A model generated the notes under the pieces. That model saw nothing but the letters and a program-made list of their open reading frames with translations. It made no database searches and was not told the origin of the DNA. A stretch of 64,000 bases of DNA from Desulfovibrio sp. Lineage in GTDB: Bacteria > Desulfobacterota > Desulfovibrionia > Desulfovibrionales > Desulfovibrionaceae. The stretch is from contig JALHJW010000002.1 of the NCBI GenBank assembly GCA_022839785.1, positions 434,001-498,000 on the forward strand, read 5' to 3'. Shown in pieces: positions 9,781 to 18,056 of the stretch. A program made the translations under genes and the position numbers. Each line of letters opens with the position of its first letter. Position 1 is the stretch's first letter.

Positions 9781-10911
9781 ATGCGCATGTTCAGCAAACT
9801 ACTCTTCCTGGCGCTCCTGGCGCTTGCCGCCTTCGGCTGCGCCGAGGACAAGAAGGAACCCGAGAAGAAGGCGGAGCCCGCGCCCAAGGCCGAGGCCCCG
9901 GCGGCCGCGCCCGCCCCGGCCGCCCTCAAGGTCGGCTTCATCTACGTCTCGCCCATCGGCGACGCGGGCTGGTCCTACGCCCATGATCTGGGCCGCAAGG
10001 CCATCGCCGCCCTGCCCGGCGTGGAAACCACCTACGTCGAGGCCGTGCCCGAGGGTCCGGATTCCGAGCGCGTGGTGACCAAGATGGCGCGCGAGGGCGC
10101 GAACCTGATCCTGACCACCTCCTTCGGCTACATGGACCCGACCCTGAACGTGGCCAAGGAATTCCCGGACGTGAAGTTCATGCACTGTTCGGGCTTCAAG
10201 CGCGCCGACAACGTGGGCACCTACTTCGGCCGCATGTACCAGGCCCGCTACCTCTCCGGCCTCGTGGCCGGCTCCATGACCAAGGCGAACAAGCTCGGCT
10301 ACGTGGCCGCCTTCCCCATCCCCGAGGTCATCCGCGGCATCAACGCCTTCACCCTGGGCGTGCAGAAGGTCAACCCGGACGCCGAGGTGCGCGTGGTCTG
10401 GACCAAGACCTGGTACGATCCGGCCACCGAGAAGGAGGCCGCCAAGGCCCTGCTCGACGCGGGCTGCGACGTCATCGCCCAGCACCAGGATTCCCCCGGA
10501 CCCCAGGAGGCGGCGCAGGAGCGCGGCGTCTACTCCGTGGGCTACAACTCCGACATGTCCTCCTTCGCCCCCAAGGCGCACCTGACCGCGCCGGTCTGGA
10601 ACTGGTCCGTGATCTACACCTACCTCGTGGAGCAGGTGCGTTCGGGCGCCTGGAAGAGCGAGGACATCTGGTGGGGCATGGACAAGGGCGTGGTCGATCT
10701 GGCCCCCTTCGGCCCCATGGTGCCCGAGGAGGTCAAGGCCAAGGTGGCCGCGGCCAAGGCCGACATCATCGCGGGCAAGGAGCTGGTCTTCACCGGTCCC
10801 ATCTTCGACCAGAAGGGCGAGCAGAAGGCGGCTGCGGGCCAGACCCTGTCCGATCCCGACCTGCTCGGCATGAAGTGGTTCGTGAAGGGCGTGGTCGGCA
10901 GCACCGAATAA
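9781..10911 (+). CDS. BMP-family ABC transporter substrate-binding lipoprotein
   Basis: 376 residues. The lipobox LAAFGC puts the lipidated cysteine at residue 20, followed by a flexible Lys/Pro/Glu/Ala linker (to ~residue 48) and the BMP domain: VGFIYVSPIGDAGWSYAHD, the TSFGYMDPTLNVA segment, YFGRMYQARYLSGLVAG, and SVGYNSDMSSFAP. The family (Med/PnrA/BmpA) binds nucleosides or nucleobases. The upstream phosphoribosyltransferase supports a purine ligand. Its stop is followed within 31 bases by an intrinsic terminator hairpin, which would let this gene be expressed more than the permeases. Confidence 0.95.
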   Translation: MRMFSKLLFLALLALAAFGCAEDKKEPEKKAEPAPKAEAPAAAPAPAALKVGFIYVSPIGDAGWSYAHDLGRKAIAALPGVETTYVEAVPEGPDSERVVTKMAREGANLILTTSFGYMDPTLNVAKEFPDVKFMHCSGFKRADNVGTYFGRMYQARYLSGLVAGSMTKANKLGYVAAFPIPEVIRGINAFTLGVQKVNPDAEVRVVWTKTWYDPATEKEAAKALLDAGCDVIAQHQDSPGPQEAAQERGVYSVGYNSDMSSFAPKAHLTAPVWNWSVIYTYLVEQVRSGAWKSEDIWWGMDKGVVDLAPFGPMVPEEVKAKVAAAKADIIAGKELVFTGPIFDQKGEQKAAAGQTLSDPDLLGMKWFVKGVVGSTE

Positions 10912-10919
10912 GGCGGTCC

Positions 10920-12008
10920 ATGCGTCTGTATGCAATCCGGCGGCAGGAGCCCCTCAAATGGGGCTCCTGCCTCGTTTTTCCGGCGGCGCTCGCCTTTTCC
11001 CTGGCGTTCTGCTGCCTGCTCCTGGCGATCCAGGGCAAGCCGCCCCTGACCGGGCTGGCCAGCCTTTTCGCCGGGGCTTTCGGGTCGCACCACGCCCTGC
11101 AGGACACGCTGCTCAAGGCCGTGCCCATCTTCCTCTGCGCCCTGGGCGTGGCCGTGGCCTTCCGCATGCAGATATGGAACATCGGGGCCGAAGGGCAGTA
11201 CGCCCTGGGCGCCGTGGGCGCCACCTGGGCCGCCCTGGCCTTTCCCGACGCCCCGCGTCCCGTGCTCATCCCCCTGATGCTGCTCTCGGGCGGCCTGGCC
11301 GGCGGGATGTGGGCGCTCATCCCCGCGCTGCTCAAGGTCCGGCTCAGGGTCAACGAGATCATCTCCACGCTGATGCTCAACTACATCGGCATCAATTTCC
11401 TGGACTGGCTGGTCTACGGCGCCTGGAAGGACCCCGCCTCCTTCGGCTTCCCCATGACCGCCCGCTTTTCCCCCTCGGCGCTCTTCCCCCGCCTGCCGGG
11501 CACGAGGCTGCACCTCGGGCTGGCCCTGTGCGCGCTCGCCGGAGTGGCGGTCTGGCTGTGGCTCTCCCGCACCCGGTTGGGCTACGAGGTCAAGGCCGCG
11601 GGCTCCGGTCCCCGGGCCTCGGTCTACGCGCGCATGGACTACGGCTTCCTGGTCTGCCTGGTGATGGCCGTGTGCGGGGTGCTCGCGGGCACGGCCGGGC
11701 TCACCGAGACGGTGGCCTCGGCCGGGCGGCTGCAGCCCTCGATCATGGCCGGATACGGCTACACGGCCATCGTTGTGGCCTGGCTGGCGCGGCTGAACCC
11801 GCTCTCCATCGCCGTGGCCGCGTTCCTGCTCGCCGGGCTGCGCGTGGGGGTCGAGAACCTCCAGCTCTCGCTCCAGGTGCCCGCGGCCTTCGGCGGCATC
11901 CTCGAGGGCTGCATCCTGCTCTCGGTCCTGGCCGGGCAGTTCGTGACCGGCTTCCGCTTCCGCGTCGAGCGGGACGAGGGGCGGGCGGAAACCGAGGGCG
12001 CGGCATGA
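10920..12008 (+). CDS. ABC transporter permease (BMP/nucleoside type, subunit 1)
   Basis: 362 residues with about nine hydrophobic segments and the conserved coupling region RMQIWNIGAEGQYALGAVGA, followed by LRVNEIISTLMLNYIGINFLDW. These are typical of the branched-chain/monosaccharide-type permeases that serve BMP nucleoside transporters. Start ATG 10920 has only a modest ribosome site (AAGGCGG). Moving the start downstream would remove the first membrane helix, so the terminator hairpin must lie inside the gene. Its stop overlaps the second permease start. Confidence 0.9.
   Translation: MRLYAIRRQEPLKWGSCLVFPAALAFSLAFCCLLLAIQGKPPLTGLASLFAGAFGSHHALQDTLLKAVPIFLCALGVAVAFRMQIWNIGAEGQYALGAVGATWAALAFPDAPRPVLIPLMLLSGGLAGGMWALIPALLKVRLRVNEIISTLMLNYIGINFLDWLVYGAWKDPASFGFPMTARFSPSALFPRLPGTRLHLGLALCALAGVAVWLWLSRTRLGYEVKAAGSGPRASVYARMDYGFLVCLVMAVCGVLAGTAGLTETVASAGRLQPSIMAGYGYTAIVVAWLARLNPLSIAVAAFLLAGLRVGVENLQLSLQVPAAFGGILEGCILLSVLAGQFVTGFRFRVERDEGRAETEGAA
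10942..10979 (+). terminator. Intrinsic terminator/attenuator inside the first permease ORF
   Basis: GGCAGGAGCCCC (10942-10953) and GGGGCTCCTGCC (10960-10971) form a perfect 12-bp stem with a 6-base loop, followed by CG and five T (10975-10979). It has all the parts of a Rho-independent terminator and stands 31 bases after the binding-protein stop. It also lies at codons 8-20 of the permease that starts at 10920, so transcribing RNA polymerase would meet it unless ribosomes starting the permease cover it. Confidence 0.8.
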
Positions 12009-12925
12009 GCATCGAGTTGCTCATCCCCCTCCTGGCCGCGGCCGTGCAGTCCGGCACACCCGTGCTCTTCGCCACCCTGGGCGAGCTGGTCACGGAGCGC
12101 AGCGGCACGCTCAACCTGGGCGTGGAGGGCATGCTGCTCATGGGCGCGTTCAGCGGCTTCTTCGTCTGCATCCTGACCGGCAGCCCCTGGCTCGGCTTCG
12201 TGGCGGGCGGGGTCGGGGCCATGCTCCTGGCCTCGCTGCACGGTCTGGTGACCATCGTCTTTTTGGGCAACCAGGTGGTCTCGGGCCTGGCCCTGACCAT
12301 CCTGGGCGTGGGGCTGGCCGACTTCCTGGGCCAACCCTTCATCGGGCAGAAGGTGGCGGGCTTCTCCAAGTACGCCCTGCCCGGCCTCGCCGACCTGCCC
12401 GCGCTCGGGCCGATCTTCTTCAGGCAGGACGCCCTGGTCTACTGCTCCTATCTGGCCGCGCCCCTGGTCTGGTTCCTCTTCGCCCGCACCAGCCTCGGGC
12501 TGGCCCTGGACGCCGCGGGCGAGAACCCCAAGGCGGCCAAGGCGGCCGGGCTCTCGGTGGCCTCCCTGCGCTGGTTCGGACTGCTGGCCGGGGCCTTCCT
12601 GGCGGGCCTGGGCGGGGCCTATCTCTCCCTGGCCTACACCCAGTTCTGGACGAGCAACCTTTCGGCCGGGCGCGGCTGGATCGCCGTGGCCCTGGTCATC
12701 TTCGCCTTCTGGCGGCCGCGCGGGGCCGTGCTCGGGGCCTACCTCTTCGGCGGGGTGATGGCCTTCCAGCTCAGGCTGCAGGCGGCGGGGGCCAACCTGC
12801 CCAGTTCGCTGCTGCTCATGCTGCCCTACGCCATGACCATCCTGGCGCTGATCGCGGCCAACCTGCGCAAGGGCAGAGCGGGTGCGCCCGCGGCGCTGGG
12901 CGTCAACGTGGAGCCGGAGGAGTAG
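12005..12925 (+). CDS. ABC transporter permease (BMP/nucleoside type, subunit 2)
   Basis: 306 residues, starting within the stop of the first permease (ATGA). Hydrophobic helices throughout; ERSGTLNLGVEGMLLMGAF is the conserved loop of the second permease of these systems, and AAGENPKAAKAAGLSV is the cytoplasmic coupling segment that touches the ATPase. It pairs with the first permease to form the membrane channel. Two bases separate its stop from the ATPase GTG. Confidence 0.92.
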   Translation: MSIELLIPLLAAAVQSGTPVLFATLGELVTERSGTLNLGVEGMLLMGAFSGFFVCILTGSPWLGFVAGGVGAMLLASLHGLVTIVFLGNQVVSGLALTILGVGLADFLGQPFIGQKVAGFSKYALPGLADLPALGPIFFRQDALVYCSYLAAPLVWFLFARTSLGLALDAAGENPKAAKAAGLSVASLRWFGLLAGAFLAGLGGAYLSLAYTQFWTSNLSAGRGWIAVALVIFAFWRPRGAVLGAYLFGGVMAFQLRLQAAGANLPSSLLLMLPYAMTILALIAANLRKGRAGAPAALGVNVEPEE

Positions 12926-12927
12926 CC

Positions 12928-14493
12928 GTGCTGCGCCGCCTGCTCGACCGCATCCTGCCCCCGAGGGTCTTCGAGGAACGGCCCGAGCCCACGGCCGTGT
13001 TCGAGGCCTCGCGGCCGCCGGTGGTCCGGCTGGAGCGCATCGTCAAACGTTTCGGCGCGGTCACGGCCAACCGGGACATTACCCTGGACATCCATGCGGG
13101 CCGCATCCTGGCGCTGCTCGGCGAGAACGGCGCGGGCAAGTCCACGCTCATGAGCATTCTCTCGGGCCGCTACCATCCGGACGAAGGCCGCATCCTGGTG
13201 GACGGCGAGCCGACGCGCTTCTCCAGCAGCCGCGACGCCATCCGCGCGGGCATCGGCATGGTCTACCAGCACTTCATGCTCGTGCCGACCATGACCGTGG
13301 CCCAGAACGTGCTGCTCGGCCAGGAGGGGGGCTTCCTCCTCGCGCCGCGCGCCATGGAGGCCAGGGTGGACGCCCTGGCGCAACGCTACGGCCTGGAGAT
13401 CAGGGCCTCGGCGCGCGTGGCGGAGCTTTCCATGGGCGAGCGGCAGCGCGTGGAGATCCTGCGGCTGCTGGCCCGCAACTCGCGCGTGCTGATCTTCGAC
13501 GAGCCCACGGCCGTGCTCACCGAGCCCGAGGCGGGCAAGCTCTTCGACGCGCTTCGGCGCATGGCCTCCCAGGAAAAGGCCATCGTCTTCATCTCCCACA
13601 AGCTGGAGGAGGTCCTGTCCATCGCGGACGAGATCGCCATCCTCAGGCGCGGCGCGGTGGTGGACCGCATGCCGCGCACGGACGTCTCCTCCAAGAGCGA
13701 GTTGGCCGAACGCATGGTGGGCCGGGGCATCGCCCTGCAGATGGGGCGCGAGCCCGCGGCCAGGGGCGAGGTGGTGCTGGAGTTGGAGGGGCTTTCGGGC
13801 AACGGCCTGGAGGACCTGAGCCTGGACGTGCGGCGCGGCGAGATCGTGGCCGTGGTGGGCGTGGCGGGCAACGGGCAGAAACAGCTGGTGGAGACGGTGA
13901 CCGGCCTTGTGCCCCCCGAGGAAGGCGTGGTGCGCATCCTCGGCCGGGAATGGCGGGATTTCTACGCCCAGCCCCGCTGGGAGGAGACCCTGGCCTACAT
14001 CCCTGAGGACCGGCTCGGGCTGGCCACCTGCCCGGAGCTGGACATGGTGGACAACGTGCTGCTGACCACGCGCCAGGGGTTTTCCCGGGGCGTCTTCCTG
14101 GAGCGGGGGCGCGCCGCCCAGACCACCACGCGGCTGGTGGAGGAGCACAACGTGCAGCCGGCCCGGCCGCGCACCCAGGCGGGCAAGCTCTCGGGCGGCA
14201 ACCTGCAGAAGCTGGTCATCGCGCGCGAATTCTTCCGCAGGCCGAAGATCATCGTGGCCGAGCAGCCCACCCAGGGGCTCGACATCGCGGCCACCGAGGA
14301 GGTCTGGAAGAGCCTGCTGGCCGCGCGGCAGGGCGCGGGCATCCTGCTGGTCACGGGCGACCTCACCGAGGCCCTGGAGCTGGCGGACCGCGTCGCGGTC
14401 ATGTACCGGGGCCGCTTCATCGACGTCATCGCTACGGACGACGAGGAACGCCTCGCCTCCCTCGGCCTGCTCATGGCGGGCGTCAAGGAATAG
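12928..14493 (+). CDS. ABC transporter ATP-binding protein, two ATPase domains (sugar/nucleoside type)
   Basis: 521 residues from GTG 12928. The first domain has Walker A GENGAGKST (65-73), Q-loop YQHFMLVPTMTV, signature LSMGERQRVE and Walker B LIFDEPTAVLT. The second has a degenerate Walker A (GVAGNGQKQL), signature LSGGNLQKL and AEQPTQGLD. This asymmetric double ATPase is the hallmark of ribose/BMP-nucleoside importers. It energises the two permeases encoded directly upstream. About 30 extra residues precede the first domain. Confidence 0.94.
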   Translation: MLRRLLDRILPPRVFEERPEPTAVFEASRPPVVRLERIVKRFGAVTANRDITLDIHAGRILALLGENGAGKSTLMSILSGRYHPDEGRILVDGEPTRFSSSRDAIRAGIGMVYQHFMLVPTMTVAQNVLLGQEGGFLLAPRAMEARVDALAQRYGLEIRASARVAELSMGERQRVEILRLLARNSRVLIFDEPTAVLTEPEAGKLFDALRRMASQEKAIVFISHKLEEVLSIADEIAILRRGAVVDRMPRTDVSSKSELAERMVGRGIALQMGREPAARGEVVLELEGLSGNGLEDLSLDVRRGEIVAVVGVAGNGQKQLVETVTGLVPPEEGVVRILGREWRDFYAQPRWEETLAYIPEDRLGLATCPELDMVDNVLLTTRQGFSRGVFLERGRAAQTTTRLVEEHNVQPARPRTQAGKLSGGNLQKLVIAREFFRRPKIIVAEQPTQGLDIAATEEVWKSLLAARQGAGILLVTGDLTEALELADRVAVMYRGRFIDVIATDDEERLASLGLLMAGVKE

Positions 14494-14536
14494 CCGCAGT
14501 CAGGAGAAGCGCCGTCGGCCGCGCCGCGCCGGTCGC

Positions 14537-14989
14537 TCAGACAGCGCCGAGCGTGCGGCCGGGCAGGGGCTCGAAGGAAGCCAGCCCCGCGGTGCGGGTG
14601 TAGGCCGAAAGGGCGTAGGCCAGGTTCGACGCCCCGGCCTGGGCGTCGCGCACGGGTTCCGTGGCGGTCAGGGCGTCCGTGAGGGCTTCGAGGGGATTTT
14701 CGGGCGGCGCCTCCGCCAGGCGGGCGCGCACCGAGGCCACGTCCAACTCCTCGCGAAAGGCGCGGGCCTGGTCGGCCTCGCGGCGCGCGGCCTCGCGCGC
14801 CGCCGACGCCTCGGCGTCGAGTTCCAGTTCCTGGCTCTGCCAGCGCAGGCCGAATCCAGCGATGGAGAAGCCGATCTCGCGCGTGGTCACGCGGGCCTGG
14901 GTGGAGGCTTGCCCGGCGCGCGCGAAGAGATCCGCCCGGAAGGCGTTCTGGTGCTGCTCGTAGGGATTGGCGGACGCGCCGACACGCAT
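14537..14989 (-). CDS. Hypothetical protein, Ala/Glu-rich with central coiled coil
   Basis: 150 residues, unrecognised. The N-terminal part (TTREIGFSIAGFGLRWQSQ) is followed by a charged helical stretch (residues ~50-95, ELELDAEASAAREAARREAD) that could be a coiled coil, then an Ala/Thr-rich tail. No signal peptide or membrane segment. Codon use is like its neighbours. It is preceded by a 330-base gap and faces the ABC operon tail to tail. It may be a small structural or flagellar-type protein, but this is a guess. Confidence 0.6.
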   Translation of the reverse strand: MRVGASANPYEQHQNAFRADLFARAGQASTQARVTTREIGFSIAGFGLRWQSQELELDAEASAAREAARREADQARAFREELDVASVRARLAEAPPENPLEALTDALTATEPVRDAQAGASNLAYALSAYTRTAGLASFEPLPGRTLGAV

Positions 14990-15319
14990 GACGGCCTCCG
15001 GGGCCGGTCTTGGCGTCCTCGTCCAGAGGGCGCTGCGTCAGCTTCCATCCGTGGAAGGAGCCGCCCGGAAGGCGGCCTGTTTCCCAGATAACGCAGCGTC
15101 GACAGGTTGGCAAGCCCTGCCGGAAAGGGCAGGTCAAGCAATCTTCATGCCCGTTCCCTGCCCGGCGGCGGGAAAACCGCCAGGATCACCGGTCTTTTCC
15201 AGCTGTCCGGTCCTTGCGGTTCGGCCCGTGACGCCGCCATGCGCGATCCTGCCGGACGGCGCGTCTTTTCAAGACGGACCGAAGTGTTGGGAAAACACTA
15301 GAAAAAGACGAGATGAAGT
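14990..15319. other. Intergenic region without a recognised gene
   Basis: The gap between two minus-strand genes. It holds a few short hairpins: CCTGCC/GGCAGG near 15118-15135, CGTCTT/AAGACG near 15264-15278, and AGTGTT/AACACT near 15283-15299, the last just downstream of the glycosyltransferase stop. No ORF with credible codon use, no clear promoter and no known riboswitch pattern was recognised. Confidence 0.5.
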
Positions 15320-16279
15320 CTAGGCGTCATAGAAGCGGGCCAGACGGTCCGCCACGATGCGGTCGGTCCAGCGTTTCGCGATGAAGGCGCGGGATTTTCC
15401 GCCGATCTCCTCGCGCCGCTCCGGATCATGGATCAGGTCGCGCAGCGTGGCGGTCAGGCCCGAGGGCGAGGTCACGACCCAGGGCAGGTCGTCGGTGTCC
15501 GTGAACTCTGCGATCTTCTCCCGGTTCCAGGCGTCCAGGCCGGAGATGGTGGGCACGCCCTGGGACAGGGCTTCGAGCGAGGAGACGCCGTAGTAGCCCT
15601 GCAGGTGGTCGAAGACGATGTGGCAGCGCCGCTTGCGCCGCAGGCACTCGCGGTTGGGCGCGTCGTCGATCATGTCCAGCCGCGCGGGCTCGTTCGCGGC
15701 CGCAAGCTCGGCCATGGCGCGCAAAAGATCGTCCGTGTTCTTGAGATCCTTGCGTGTGGGCGAGTGGCCGATGAGCGCCGGGACCTCCCCTGGCGCGCGG
15801 GGCTTGCCGCCCATGGGCATGAGCAGCGGGTCGTCCTGGGGCACGAAGTTGGGCATCCAGTGCGCCTCGGGAAAGAGTCGCAGGAGGTCCGGGGTGGAGA
15901 CGAGGATTTTGTCCCGGCCCCGCTCCCGGTACTTGCGGCGGTATTTCCCGGGGTCCGAGCGGTAGTCCGGGTGGCCGTGGTGGTGGTGCACGAGGAGCTT
16001 GCCGGCCATGAAGTCGCGCGGCAGGAAGGGGCCGATGGCCAAATCCTCGTCCGCGGTCATGTGGAAATGGAAGACGTCGCTCGTGCGCAGCAGATGCTCG
16101 ACCTCGCCGAGGTCCTCCGGCCCCAGGTCGGGCAGATGCAAATCCTGCCGCCAGCCGTGGTTGTAGCGCGTCTCCAGGGTGATCAGGCGGCAGGCGTGCG
16201 GCGTGTGGCGGTTGAGCGCCTCGGCAAAGGCGATGGCCATGCCCGCCGGGTCGTTCACGGCCATCATCAGGATGCGCAC
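15320..16279 (-). CDS. Glycosyltransferase, GT-B fold (family 4-like)
   Basis: 319 residues. Rossmann-type start (RILMMAVNDPAGMAIAFAEAL), a DVFHFH segment, and the C-terminal donor-binding half with GYYGVSSLEALSQGVPTISG, where the EALSQGVP part is the usual E-x7-E region of retaining GT-B enzymes. It probably adds a sugar to a surface glycan. It is last in a minus-strand operon with a NeuB-type synthase and a winged-helix regulator, so its donor may be a nonulosonic acid or another sugar of the same glycan. Confidence 0.82.
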   Translation of the reverse strand: MRILMMAVNDPAGMAIAFAEALNRHTPHACRLITLETRYNHGWRQDLHLPDLGPEDLGEVEHLLRTSDVFHFHMTADEDLAIGPFLPRDFMAGKLLVHHHHGHPDYRSDPGKYRRKYRERGRDKILVSTPDLLRLFPEAHWMPNFVPQDDPLLMPMGGKPRAPGEVPALIGHSPTRKDLKNTDDLLRAMAELAAANEPARLDMIDDAPNRECLRRKRRCHIVFDHLQGYYGVSSLEALSQGVPTISGLDAWNREKIAEFTDTDDLPWVVTSPSGLTATLRDLIHDPERREEIGGKSRAFIAKRWTDRIVADRLARFYDA

Positions 16280-16315
16280 GCGCTGCCTCCCGTCACCGGC
16301 TCCTGATCGGGCGGA

Positions 16316-17413
16316 TCAGGCGATCTTGGCGGACTTTTCCACGCAGTGCAGATGGCCCATCATCTCCCAGCCCAGGAGGGTGTCCTCGCGGATCTCGCGC
16401 ACGGCCTTCCGGCCCACCACCGCGTCCCATTCCAGGGGGCTGATGCCGGTGCCGGGGCTCTTCACGGTCAAATCCTCGGCGGTGATGATCTTGCCCGCCG
16501 GGATGATGCGCGCGGCCACGATGCTCTTGCGCAGCTTCTTGGCCGTGGATTCCTCCTTGGGGAAGACCTTCTTCTCGGTTTCGCGCATGGCGCGCTCCAC
16601 GTCGCGGATCATGCCGACCAGGCTCTTGAGCTGACCGGGCTCCAGGGAGGCCTTGTGGTCCGTGCCGGGCAGCATCTTGTTCAGGGTGAAGTGGCGCTCC
16701 ACCACGCACGCGCCCTGGGCCGCGGCGGCCAGGGACGGGGCCAGCCCCTCCTCGTGGCCGGAATAGCCCACGGGCAGGCCGAAGCGGGCGCGCAGGTCGT
16801 GCATCACCGGAAGGGCGATCTCGTCCTCGGGGCAGGGGTAGGAGGAGTTGCAGTGCAGCAGCACGATGTTGTCGTGGAACATCTGCAGCTCGGCCACCGC
16901 GGTTTCGATCTCGGCCCAGGTGGACATGCCCGTGGAGGCGATGACCGGGACGCCGGAGCGGCCGATCTCACGCAACAGCGGCAGGCAGACCAGATCGGCG
17001 GAGGCGATCTTGAGCAGTTCCACCTTGAGGCCGAAGAGCTGCCGCAGGGAAACCATGTCCCAGGCCGAGGCGAAGAAGGTCAGGCCGAGGCGCTCGGCGA
17101 GGTCCTTGAGCTGGGCCATCTCCTCGATGTCCAGTTCGAGGGCGTCGCGGTGCGCGCCGTAGGTGGAGCCGAAGCTGTTGGGCCCGGTGTAGGGGGCCAG
17201 GATGCCCTCGCGCGTCAGCAGGGAGGGGGTGTGGCGCTTCTGGAACTTGACCGCGTCCGCGCCGCACTCGGCCACGGCGTAGACCATCTCCTTGGCGATC
17301 TCCAGCTTGCCCTGGTGGTTGTTGCCGATCTCGGCGACGACGAAGCAGGGATGCCCGTGGCCGATGACCGTTCCGGACGGGAGCACGACTTCGCTGATGG
17401 TGCTGTTCTTCAT
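16316..17413 (-). CDS. neuB: N-acetylneuraminate synthase family protein (nonulosonic acid synthase)
   Basis: 365 residues. TIM-barrel NeuB domain: FVVAEIGNNHQG near residue 25, ADAVKFQKR, FFASAWD, LLKIASADL, ASTGMSTWAEIE, HCNSSYPCP, GYSGHEEG and VVERHFTLNK. A C-terminal SAF (antifreeze-like) domain follows from about residue 300 (RKSIVAARIIPAGKIITAEDL). It condenses PEP with an N-acetyl hexosamine derivative. Whether the product is sialic, legionaminic or pseudaminic acid cannot be told here. No CMP-transferase or epimerase gene is in the window, so the rest of the pathway lies elsewhere. Two bases separate it from the regulator's stop. Confidence 0.9.
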   Translation of the reverse strand: MKNSTISEVVLPSGTVIGHGHPCFVVAEIGNNHQGKLEIAKEMVYAVAECGADAVKFQKRHTPSLLTREGILAPYTGPNSFGSTYGAHRDALELDIEEMAQLKDLAERLGLTFFASAWDMVSLRQLFGLKVELLKIASADLVCLPLLREIGRSGVPVIASTGMSTWAEIETAVAELQMFHDNIVLLHCNSSYPCPEDEIALPVMHDLRARFGLPVGYSGHEEGLAPSLAAAAQGACVVERHFTLNKMLPGTDHKASLEPGQLKSLVGMIRDVERAMRETEKKVFPKEESTAKKLRKSIVAARIIPAGKIITAEDLTVKSPGTGISPLEWDAVVGRKAVREIREDTLLGWEMMGHLHCVEKSAKIA

Positions 17414-17415
17414 GG

Positions 17416-18036
17416 CTACAACCTGATGATTTGGAGGTTCTTCGAGGCGGCCAGGGCCGAGATCTGCCGGAATATTTCCTCCTGCCGGCCGAAGGACGTG
17501 ATGATCACGGCCTGGCAGGGAATCTTCTCGATGAGCTGCGGCGGCACCACGATGTGGCCGTGGAAGGACTGCCCGTGCTTGGCGGGGTCGTTGTCCGAGA
17601 TGGCCACGACCCGGAAGTGCGTGCCTTCCAGGGCGGCCAGGACGACCTCGCAGGTCTCCGAGGCGCCGAAAAGGATCAGGGAGGTCTGTCCCTGTTCGGC
17701 CAGGGCGGTCAGCTTGGCGCGGATGCCCTCCTTGAGCGCGGAGTATATTTGCACGATTTCGGCGCAGAACTGGCCGAGCAGGAGCTGGCGGGTCTGCTCG
17801 CCGTGCGTCGTGAGGCCGTAGGAATAGGACTTGCCGTTGACCGGGGTGAGGGTCAGGAGGTCCTTGTCCTGCAGGTCCTTGATGTACTTGTTGATCATGG
17901 CTCCGGAAAGCGAGGCCTGCTGGCCGAGTTCGCTCTGGCTGACGCGGCTGCACGCATGCACGCTCTCCAGGATGGAGAGCACCCGGGAATCCTTGCCGGG
18001 CTTGAAGAAGCGCTTGTGCAGGGGAATGAGCGTCAT
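17416..18036 (-). CDS. Winged-helix regulator fused to Rossmann-like sensor domain
   Basis: 206 residues. Residues ~15-80 form a MarR-type winged helix (VSQSELGQQASLSGAMINKY as the helix-turn-helix). Residues ~112-206 have a nucleotide- or CoA-binding Rossmann pattern (TSLILFGASETCEVVLAAL, then VVAISDNDPAKHG, then CQAVIITSFGRQEEI). That C-terminal half resembles the NAD- or sugar-nucleotide-sensing part found in polysaccharide-linked proteins. It heads the operon with the NeuB-type synthase and glycosyltransferase and probably controls surface sugar synthesis in response to a dinucleotide or sugar nucleotide. The ligand is inferred, not shown. Confidence 0.78.
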   Translation of the reverse strand: MTLIPLHKRFFKPGKDSRVLSILESVHACSRVSQSELGQQASLSGAMINKYIKDLQDKDLLTLTPVNGKSYSYGLTTHGEQTRQLLLGQFCAEIVQIYSALKEGIRAKLTALAEQGQTSLILFGASETCEVVLAALEGTHFRVVAISDNDPAKHGQSFHGHIVVPPQLIEKIPCQAVIITSFGRQEEIFRQISALAASKNLQIIRL

Positions 18037-18056
18037 GCAGGCTACCGTTCGTCCGC

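Noticed and set aside
14990..15319. Possible c-di-GMP or other riboswitch (short GAAA-type stems)
   Set aside because: Pieces such as GGCAAGCC and GGAAAGGG recall riboswitch words, but the order and the conserved junctions are missing, and the downstream gene is an unknown small protein.
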